From contig NZ_CAUCSQ010000031.1 of assembly GCF_958445495.1 (NCBI RefSeq), positions 1 to 51,306 on the forward strand: a stretch of DNA of 51,306 nucleotides, read 5' to 3'. The translations under genes were made by a program, and so were the position numbers. The notes under the pieces are model-generated. The model worked only from the letters and a program-made list of their open reading frames with translations. It searched no databases and was not told where the DNA came from. This document shows positions 7,844-13,951 of the stretch, in pieces; position 1 is the stretch's first letter; each line of letters begins with the position of its first letter. The stretch is from an uncultured Bacteroides sp. (GTDB lineage Bacteria > Bacteroidota > Bacteroidia > Bacteroidales > Bacteroidaceae).

Positions 7844-8758
7844 ATGATTAAACGTTATTCATTACTATTGTTATTCAGCCTTGAAATCATGTCTGCGGCG
7901 CGGGCGCAGACGAACCGGGCGCTTGTGGTGACAATCGGACAGTATCCGCGACATAGCGGGTGGGAACGGATTCATGCCGAAAACGATGAGGAGCTGGTGA
8001 AACGGATGTTGATGAAATATCAATACCTTCCCCGGCATATCGTCTGCCTTTCCGATTCGGAAGCCACGAAAGAAAACGTAACGGAAGCTATCGCCCGGTT
8101 GCATGCCGACGTCTGTCCGGGAGACTACATATACCTGCACTTCTCATGCCACGGACAGCAGATGATGGATGATAACGGCGATGAAGATGACGGACTCGAC
8201 GAATCTATCGTTTTGTATGACGCTCTTTTCTGGTATATTCCCGGAAAATACGAAGGAGAAAATCATTTACGCGATGACGAACTGGGGGAATGGATAGATA
8301 AAATAAGAGAGAAAGCCGGCGAATCCGGACAAGTAATGGTGGTTATAGATGCTTGCCACAGCGGGACAGCCAACAGGGAAAATGAAGAGGAAGACTACAT
8401 ACGCGGGACAAATGCCGTCTTCGCACCTAAAGGATATGTCCCCAAACCCGGCGAACATCAGGAAAGGAGCCGGCTCTTGTTGCCCAAACGGGGATTTTCC
8501 CCCGCTATGGTATTCAGCGCTTGCCTGCCGGAAGAAATAAACTATGAATACTACGATATGCGACAAAAGAAATATTTCGGCAAGCTGACCTTTTTCCTGT
8601 GGGAGATTATAGAACAGGCGAATAATAACATCGGTATCAATGATTTGACGAGCAGGCTCAAATCAAAAATCTACCATACCCGCAGACGCCAGACCCCTTA
8701 TATGGAATGCACTTCCGGCAATATGACGGTAAAAACAGGAACGACGAAGAAGCGATGA
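7844..8758 (+). CDS. Exported caspase-family (C14-like) protease
   Basis: Predicted secreted cysteine protease of 304 aa with a signal peptide (MIKRYSLLLLFSLEIMSAARA) followed directly by a caspase/metacaspase p20 fold. The first strand is ALVVTIGQY. The catalytic His region is YLHFSCHGQQM (His103 in CHG), then GDEDDGLDESIVLYD as in metacaspases, RDDELGEWI, and the catalytic Cys in VVIDACHSGT (Cys171). Both catalytic residues are present. ATG 7844 gives the signal peptide; an in-frame TTG at 7751 would put 31 extra residues before it and overlap the promoter box. Its stop overlaps the sigma gene by 4 nt (ATGA). Clan CD specificity (Asp or Lys/Arg) cannot be told from sequence alone. Confidence 0.88.
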   Translation: MIKRYSLLLLFSLEIMSAARAQTNRALVVTIGQYPRHSGWERIHAENDEELVKRMLMKYQYLPRHIVCLSDSEATKENVTEAIARLHADVCPGDYIYLHFSCHGQQMMDDNGDEDDGLDESIVLYDALFWYIPGKYEGENHLRDDELGEWIDKIREKAGESGQVMVVIDACHSGTANRENEEEDYIRGTNAVFAPKGYVPKPGEHQERSRLLLPKRGFSPAMVFSACLPEEINYEYYDMRQKKYFGKLTFFLWEIIEQANNNIGINDLTSRLKSKIYHTRRRQTPYMECTSGNMTVKTGTTKKR

Positions 8759-9339
8759 AAATACTGTTCGGTCACCGGTTTGGAAAAGAGCGTCTTGCCG
8801 ACGCAAAAGAGATAAGCCGTTTGTATGAATTATACAAATCCCCGTTCATCTCTTTCGCCTTAAAATACTATCCCGTCAAAGAAGAAACGGCGGAAGACAT
8901 TTATCAGGAAAGCTTTACGATTATGTTCCGGAATGTACGCGACGGCAAATACCGGGACAGGCAGGCGTCTTTGAAAACCTATCTGTTTGAAATCGGAAAA
9001 CATCGGATATGCACCCACTTAGCCAAAAACAAATTGGAATTTGTCCCGATTCAGACATTGTCGTCCGAATGGGCGGAGGAAAACTACAATACGGAAGAAT
9101 GGACGGAAGCACAGAATATCGTGAACCAAATGATAGAGGAAGCGGACGATACCTGCAACCGGATACTGAAACTTTTTTATTGGGAACGGCTGAAAATGGA
9201 AGAAATAGCCAGGCAGTTGAATTACAAATCGGAACAGGTCGCGAAAAACAAGAAAAGTTCCTGCCTGCGCCGTTTCACTTTTGAACTGAAAAAGAGGTTG
9301 GAATTAGTCGGAATTAAATGGAAAGAGAAAAATGGATAA
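8755..9339 (+). CDS. ECF-type RNA polymerase sigma factor
   Basis: Cytoplasmic sigma-70-family ECF factor of 194 aa. Region 2 lies about 20-95 (LYELYKSPFISFALKYY.., AEDIYQESFTIMFRNV, LKTYLFEIGKHRICTHL). Region 4 lies about 140-185 (CNRILKLFYWERLKMEEIA.., QLNYKSEQVAKNKKSSCLRRF), a helix-turn-helix. ATG 8755 overlaps the caspase stop (ATGA); an in-frame TTG further up would overlap the caspase more. It overlaps the downstream anti-sigma-like gene by 8 nt. The three are thus translationally coupled, implying fixed stoichiometry. A natural guess is that it reads its own promoter and that of the TPR-CHAT gene, which share a box. Confidence 0.88.
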   Translation: MKILFGHRFGKERLADAKEISRLYELYKSPFISFALKYYPVKEETAEDIYQESFTIMFRNVRDGKYRDRQASLKTYLFEIGKHRICTHLAKNKLEFVPIQTLSSEWAEENYNTEEWTEAQNIVNQMIEEADDTCNRILKLFYWERLKMEEIARQLNYKSEQVAKNKKSSCLRRFTFELKKRLELVGIKWKEKNG

Positions 9340-10069
9340 AGAACAGATGGAGATACGGGCAGACCGTTTTATCAATAATGAAATGGAACCTGGCGAACGA
9401 TATGCGTTTTGCCGGGAAATGGAACAGGACAAGGCGCTCAAAGAATATGTCGCTTACAGGAAACTATTGATAGAAGGAGAATTGATAGCAGCCGAACAGG
9501 AGGCCAGAAAAGCGATGGAACAAGCTTTTTCCGGACACGGGAAACTGCGTTGGAAAAGCGTGGCGGCCTGCATCCTCATCCTGTTAATCGCCGGAGGAGG
9601 AATATGGGGATATTCATACCGGTATGGTACGGAGGATATCGGCAATGCCTTTTCTTTTATCCCTTCCATCGAGCGTCCTAGGGGTGGCAGCGGACTGTCC
9701 GGAGAAGTGTCGGACATAAATGATGCGATTATCGCAGCGTATGACAAAGGGGAGTTTGAAAGCGCCGCCGGTGCTTTTCAGAAGGCTTCTCCTGAAATTG
9801 CCGGACAACTACCCGTTTACAGTTCTTTATACGCTGCCGTCTCGTTTATGAAAACCGGCGAGCCGCAAAAAGCAACGGCAGTCCTGTCCCGTTTGCCCGG
9901 TTCCGAATATGAAGAGGAAAGGGAATGGTTATTGCTCTGCAGTTACCTGCAGGCGGGCATGCGCGGGAAAGCGGCAGAAACGGCACAGAAGATAGCGGAA
10001 GAAAAGGGGAGCTATGCGGACGAAGCGCAGAAGATAGCGAAGGCGTTGAAAGAGAGAAAGTGGTTTTAA
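9332..10069 (+). CDS. Single-pass anti-sigma-like protein with periplasmic TPR-like domain
   Basis: Predicted inner-membrane protein of 245 aa. The N-terminal cytoplasmic segment (1-74, MEIRADRFINNEMEPGERYAF..) has the size and look of Bacteroidetes anti-sigma domains but no zinc HxxxCxxC motif. One TM helix follows (about 76-96, SVAACILILLIAGGGIWG). A periplasmic region (97-245) has TPR-like helices (AAYDKGEFESAAGAFQKA, AAVSFMKTGEPQKATAVLSRL, CSYLQAGMRGKAAETAQKIA). It overlaps the sigma gene by 8 nt. Its layout and position argue that it holds the sigma factor at the membrane. The periplasmic domain would be reachable by the exported caspase or TPR-CHAT protease. That link is inference. Confidence 0.75.
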   Translation: MDKEQMEIRADRFINNEMEPGERYAFCREMEQDKALKEYVAYRKLLIEGELIAAEQEARKAMEQAFSGHGKLRWKSVAACILILLIAGGGIWGYSYRYGTEDIGNAFSFIPSIERPRGGSGLSGEVSDINDAIIAAYDKGEFESAAGAFQKASPEIAGQLPVYSSLYAAVSFMKTGEPQKATAVLSRLPGSEYEEEREWLLLCSYLQAGMRGKAAETAQKIAEEKGSYADEAQKIAKALKERKWF

Positions 10070-10105
10070 TATACGGTCAGGCGCCGGTATCGCGATATTA
10101 TTGGG

Positions 10106-10141
10106 AGATTGGCAATGAAAACCAAATCATTGCCAATCTTT
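10106..10141. terminator. Terminator between convergent operons
   Basis: AGATTGGCAATGA (10106-10118) pairs perfectly with TCATTGCCAATCT (10127-10139), with an 8-nt loop and a short T run. It ends the caspase-sigma-anti-sigma transcript and faces the end of the opposite four-gene operon. Confidence 0.8.
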
Positions 10142-10150
10142 CGGTAATGT

Positions 10151-11047
10151 CTAATCATTTCTTCTGACTTTCATTTCCATACCCGATAAAATCATGCTCC
10201 AACCCTGGAACACAAACCACAGGGCAACCAAAGAAAGGATTTTTTCTACAATGCCCAACCCCGGTATTATGCCTGTTATGGCGGAAATAAGAAGAATAAT
10301 CATGCTCGTACGCAGTTTCCCGGCGCCGTTTTGCCCTTCGTCGCCTATTGCCGACGAACCTTTCAGCGCTCCGTATCCCATAAACTCAAAGATGAAAGCG
10401 AGAATAGCCAGGATACCTCCCACAATGCCGCCGATTAACGGAATCCATCCTATAACCACACCGGCCAGTCCGAGAATGACAGCTATCTTCAATTTGGAGA
10501 CACCCTGCTCGCCCGCCGAGTCCAGCGCCGGCTTGATAGTGCCGAGCCCCATCCAATACATGATTAGCCCTATAACAGCGGCTACACCGGTCATGAACGT
10601 ATCTCCGATACCGTTGTAGACATGCAGCAATATCGCCAGCAGGATGAGGTAAGCTCCCTGTGTCCCCCTGTTTGCCCATTCAATGCCTACGCTGTTTTTG
10701 CACAAGTAGACAGCAACCAGCAAAGCAATGAGGGCAATGTAATCCAGCCAGGAAGGTATTCCGGGAATCAATGACAACAAAACCAAAATCATGCCCGCAA
10801 CTGCCGTCGCCAGAAAAGCCGTAGGAAGCTGTTGCTGTTTGGCTTGTGCTTCCTTATAGAAATAATAGAAAGCCGTTCCGCCGCCGATAAGTCCTATTGC
10901 TTTGCAACAGAAGGCCGTAATGTCAAAATTAAACCCGATTAATGCAGAAATAATACTTCCCAGATTAAACTCCGGCAAGACCGTCAGTAACAAGAGCAAT
11001 AAGCAAAATTGTAGCTGAAGGAATTTTTTTACACTTTTAGTTTCCAT
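10151..11047 (-). CDS. Polytopic membrane protein, unknown function
   Basis: Inner-membrane protein of 298 aa with about eight to nine hydrophobic segments: FCLLLLLLTVL, AIGLIGGGTAFYYF, AFLATAVAGMILVLLSLI, WLDYIALIALLVAVYL, GAYLILLAILLHVY, MTGVAAVIGLIMYWMGL, IAVILGLAGVVIGWIPLIGGIVGGILAILAFIFE (split here by Gly) and SMIILLISAITGIIPGLGIV. I do not recognise the family. Gly/Ile-rich repeats such as IGWIPLIGGIVGG suggest a small-helix or channel-like membrane domain. It is last of a four-gene operon (gap of 25 nt to the WG-repeat gene). Its job in the island is unknown; a membrane partner or effector is possible. Confidence 0.75.
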   Translation of the reverse strand: METKSVKKFLQLQFCLLLLLLTVLPEFNLGSIISALIGFNFDITAFCCKAIGLIGGGTAFYYFYKEAQAKQQQLPTAFLATAVAGMILVLLSLIPGIPSWLDYIALIALLVAVYLCKNSVGIEWANRGTQGAYLILLAILLHVYNGIGDTFMTGVAAVIGLIMYWMGLGTIKPALDSAGEQGVSKLKIAVILGLAGVVIGWIPLIGGIVGGILAILAFIFEFMGYGALKGSSAIGDEGQNGAGKLRTSMIILLISAITGIIPGLGIVEKILSLVALWFVFQGWSMILSGMEMKVRRND

Positions 11048-11072
11048 AAAATAATAATGTTAAGTCATCAAC

Positions 11073-12446
11073 TTAAAATTCTGATTCTACAAACTCAATG
11101 ACATATTCCCCTTTACGATTGATATACCCGAAACGGTTATCGTATTCGCAAGGCGCATAATTGCCGTCGAACATGGCACTGACACCATTGAGCAGAGTAT
11201 CTCCAAGCGGTGACACCCAAGCTGTCTTCCGGGTATATACATCATATACATACAATCCGTTTTCTCCCCAGAGCGCATGGGCATTCTGCGTACTTTTTCC
11301 ATCCGGGACCGGAGGAACGGGAACCTGGACATCCTCTGCAAACCTCGATACGAACCGCAGTTTTTTATCCATCACATAATAATTCACATGATTATTCGAA
11401 GATATGGCAATCCATGCATAACCATCGTGATACTCGGACGCCTTGACAAAAGGCTTGCTTACTATTTTCCCCGTCTTGTCAATATAGAAAAACTCTTCGT
11501 TTTTATTCTTTATGGGAGCAAGCCCGTCGCAGAATGACCCCGGACGGATACTGAATATGGGGTCAATCTCGAATTCACCCGCCAAATCGATGTATCCCCA
11601 CTTTTTCGTACCGTTCTCATCCATGACGGAAACCAGTGCCAGGCTGTCGCTGAACTCGGCGGCGTCTTCAAATTGCTGCGGAATAATGATTCCTCCCGAC
11701 TCATTGCGGTATCCCCACTTTTTTCTCCGGTAGTCATAAAAAGCGGACAGCCCGTAACGTGACGGACGGACTTCTTTCAGCGATTCCATCGTAGAAGCGC
11801 TGGGCAAATCCTTGAAAACCCGTTTCCCTTTCGTGTTGATATAAATGTTGTAATAATCATAACTTTTATATCCGGTCTTGCTCGGATATCCTTTGAGGAT
11901 TGCGGCTACGCCATCCACAAAATCGGTCACTTTAAGTACTTGAGCCAGTTCACAAACCGTTTCCCCTTTTTTATTAATGATACGGGCGGTATTCTTGGAG
12001 TTGTTCAATGAAATGATTACCCCGTGGTTGAATTTCGGAATCGTCCCGTAGCCGACCGGATGATTGAACAGCCTGTTGCCTAAAGTGTCGATGAAAAATC
12101 CTCCTTGTTTGCCTCCGGTCTTGACATAAGCGACACCTTCGGAAAAACCGCTCATCACCGGCCTTTTATTTTCGAGCGTAATCAGGCGGGTACTAGCTGT
12201 CCGGTGAGGGACAGCCTTACTTGCCGATTCGGTTTTATAGGTGGCTATACGTATCCGGTTGGCAGAGGCGGCCTTTTCCGTCTTCACCTCTGCAGCGGCC
12301 CGTGACTCATTGCCGGAAGAAGTCCCCAGCTCTTTGTCCACTTTCTCCAGTACCTTTCCCAGTTTCTTAAAAAACTGCGCATTCGCGTCAGACGGAAAAC
12401 ACCAGACAAGCATAACGGCCCAAACAAATAAAACAAATCTTCTCAT
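11073..12446 (-). CDS. Secreted WG-repeat protein
   Basis: Exported protein of 457 aa: signal peptide MRRFVLFVWAVMLVWC..ANA, a linker rich in Ala, Lys and Ser (about 24-85) and a C-terminal array of WG (KWGY-type) beta repeats. Examples are KKWGYRNESGGIIIPQQFEDA, KKWGYIDLAGEFEIDPIFS, FFYIDKTGKIVSKPFVKAS and NRFGYINRKGEYVIE at the C-terminus. WG repeats usually form binding or scaffolding surfaces. The gene sits 19 nt after the small lipoprotein gene and 25 nt before the membrane protein gene. The likely location is periplasm or outer envelope. The binding partner is not evident. Confidence 0.82.
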   Translation of the reverse strand: MRRFVLFVWAVMLVWCFPSDANAQFFKKLGKVLEKVDKELGTSSGNESRAAAEVKTEKAASANRIRIATYKTESASKAVPHRTASTRLITLENKRPVMSGFSEGVAYVKTGGKQGGFFIDTLGNRLFNHPVGYGTIPKFNHGVIISLNNSKNTARIINKKGETVCELAQVLKVTDFVDGVAAILKGYPSKTGYKSYDYYNIYINTKGKRVFKDLPSASTMESLKEVRPSRYGLSAFYDYRRKKWGYRNESGGIIIPQQFEDAAEFSDSLALVSVMDENGTKKWGYIDLAGEFEIDPIFSIRPGSFCDGLAPIKNKNEEFFYIDKTGKIVSKPFVKASEYHDGYAWIAISSNNHVNYYVMDKKLRFVSRFAEDVQVPVPPVPDGKSTQNAHALWGENGLYVYDVYTRKTAWVSPLGDTLLNGVSAMFDGNYAPCEYDNRFGYINRKGEYVIEFVESEF

Positions 12447-12465
12447 ACCGTGTTTCCTGTATCGG

Positions 12466-12936
12466 TTACATATCCGGGCCTACCTGGTCTACAAGCCATT
12501 TCCCGTCCTGCTGTTCGAGCAATACTTTCATGTTGTATTTGGAAGGGCTGCTGATATATTTCACCAACTTGCCGCTACTGCCCATTTCACTTACCTGGGA
12601 GCGGGTATAGGTCGTGGATTTCAACTGTTCACGCATTTTCCTGATGCCCCGGTCATTTTTCATCTGTTCCTCGATAGCCATGTCTTCGGTCAGGCGTTTA
12701 TTGCATCTGGCAGTCGTGTACGGCAATAGTTTCCCGCGTTCGTTAGTCCTGAAACACTCTACGGCAAAGTCCGCCAGTTTCAACGGGTCTTCCGTCAGCG
12801 AAGCTTCTTCCGCCTGTTTGACATCCGTCACTTCTTCCGTCCCTTCTCCGGTTCCGTTCGTCTTTGATTTTGAAGGCCCGCATGCCACCAGCGATACGGC
12901 CAATAAACAATAAGCCAGTTTGATTAATTTATTCAT
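12466..12936 (-). CDS. Small lipoprotein, unknown function
   Basis: Predicted lipoprotein of 156 aa: signal MNKLIKLAYCLLAVSLVAC with lipobox Cys19, then a low-complexity Ser/Thr/Glu linker (about 20-50). A compact C-terminal domain follows (about 51-156: LKLADFAVECFRTNERGKLLPYTTARCNKRL.., YNMKVLLEQQDGKWLVDQVG). The ending strand pattern, with a KV..QDGKWLVD motif, resembles NTF2-like/DUF4878-type lipoproteins, a weak call. It is second in the four-gene minus-strand operon. It could be a sensor or ligand domain for the island. Confidence 0.7.
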   Translation of the reverse strand: MNKLIKLAYCLLAVSLVACGPSKSKTNGTGEGTEEVTDVKQAEEASLTEDPLKLADFAVECFRTNERGKLLPYTTARCNKRLTEDMAIEEQMKNDRGIRKMREQLKSTTYTRSQVSEMGSSGKLVKYISSPSKYNMKVLLEQQDGKWLVDQVGPDM

Positions 12937-13042
12937 ACTGTTTTCTTTAAATTGACAGGCTCTACCATCGGTTTATAATGTCATGCACACCGGGACGAGA
13001 GCCTTTTACATCCCGGTACACAACTTGTTTTTTTACAGGTTA

Positions 13043-13759
13043 CTACCTTAGGTGCGACCAGAAACGAACCCTCTGGCTGTATCCGATACCGTTGTCGGTG
13101 ATGATATACACGCGCCCGTAATAATAGGCCCTCGAATAAGAATTCGGGTCTTGCTGTTCGGCCCTGTATTTTATCGTAAAGCGTGTCATGTCCTGGTTCA
13201 GCGAGCTGAAATTGCATACTATCCGTTCGCTGTTCTCTATATCCGGCATGAAATCGTCGCTGATATTCCCCTTGTCGATAATTCTGCAGTAACCTATCTC
13301 TTTAATTTCTCCTCCTCCGAGGTCTTTAATCATCACATCAAACTCGTCCTGCATAGTCACTTGAAGGATACTCAGTTCGGGCACTCCGGCAAGCGTGGTG
13401 AAAGAGACTGTCTCACCCGTTACCGTAGTCGAACGGTTTTGGGCAAATCCTTTGGCATAATAAGTCGTTCCGCCTTTCAGATTCGTAAGCTCTATCCGGA
13501 AATTGCCGTTTATATCACGTTCGGCAATCACCTTTTTATCCGCGTCGGTCGGTTCCCGGTTCGTCTCGCTCCAGTAGATTCCGCACTCCGGGATATCTGT
13601 CCCGTCCTCCGTCTCCGGCACGGTTCCATTGATTACAACACTCTTACGCTCGATATCCGATACGGTAATGGTAGGAAGAGCCGTTTCTTCATCTTCCGAA
13701 CAGGCATACAAAAAAGGCATGGCGCAAAAAGCCCATAAAGCATACATCGTTTTCATCAT
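13043..13759 (-). CDS. Lipoprotein with fibronectin-III-like domain
   Basis: Predicted lipoprotein of 238 aa: signal MMKTMYALWAFCAMPFLYAC with lipobox Cys20 and an acidic SEDEE spacer that could direct surface display. An FN3-like domain follows (about 28-128: TITVSDIERKSVVINGTVPE.., CGIYWSETNREPTDADKK.., LKGGTTYYAKGFAQN..VSFTTLAG). A second beta-rich domain (about 130-238) I do not recognise. It is the first gene of the envelope operon. Its -7 box (13786-13793) sits 29 nt from the second copy of the shared dyad. A binding or adhesion role is plausible but unproven. Confidence 0.75.
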   Translation of the reverse strand: MMKTMYALWAFCAMPFLYACSEDEETALPTITVSDIERKSVVINGTVPETEDGTDIPECGIYWSETNREPTDADKKVIAERDINGNFRIELTNLKGGTTYYAKGFAQNRSTTVTGETVSFTTLAGVPELSILQVTMQDEFDVMIKDLGGGEIKEIGYCRIIDKGNISDDFMPDIENSERIVCNFSSLNQDMTRFTIKYRAEQQDPNSYSRAYYYGRVYIITDNGIGYSQRVRFWSHLR

Positions 13760-13785
13760 TATTATATTTATTTTAAAAATATCAG

Positions 13786-13793
13786 CAAATATA
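13786..13793 (-). promoter_or_regulatory. -7 box of the four-gene envelope operon
   Basis: TATATTTG on the minus strand, about 27 nt before ATG 13759. The dyad edge is exactly 29 nt upstream, as at the 7010-7609 gene, and again no TTG -33 is seen. Confidence 0.6.
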
Positions 13794-13822
13794 CAATCTT
13801 CAACAATGGCATTTCATTTCAC

Positions 13823-13855
13823 ACAAGGTTGTTCCATCAAAAAACTTTACCTTGT
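13823..13855. promoter_or_regulatory. Shared dyad operator, copy 2
   Basis: ACAAGGTT (13823-13830) and ACCTTGT (13849-13855) span 33 bp, matching copy 1 at 7668-7700. The flanks ACAC..GT on the left and TTTT on the right are also conserved, but the central bases differ, as expected for a protein-binding site rather than a recent duplication. Confidence 0.65.
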
Positions 13856-13875
13856 TTTTCCCTTCACTCCTTTAA

Positions 13876-13899
13876 TACGGAAAAATGGGAAAAGGTAAC
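13876..13899. promoter_or_regulatory. Shared promoter-proximal box, copy 2
   Basis: TA, CGGAAAAATG, GG, AAAAGGTAAC. It matches 7769-7792 apart from one inserted C and the two central bases. It ends 20 nt before the TATTTTTG box of the TPR-CHAT gene. Confidence 0.6.
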
Positions 13900-13919
13900 C
13901 GGAACAATGAAAAAAAACT

Positions 13920-13927
13920 TATTTTTG
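13920..13927 (+). promoter_or_regulatory. -7 box of the TPR-CHAT gene
   Basis: TATTTTTG followed by C, identical to the caspase operon box, 24 nt before ATG 13952. Confidence 0.6.
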
Positions 13928-13951
13928 CCGATATAATCAGCCTGCATCACG

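Noticed and set aside
7666..13860. Recent duplication explaining the shared intergenic motifs
   Set aside because: Only the motifs and their spacing match; the sequence between them and the flanking genes are unrelated.
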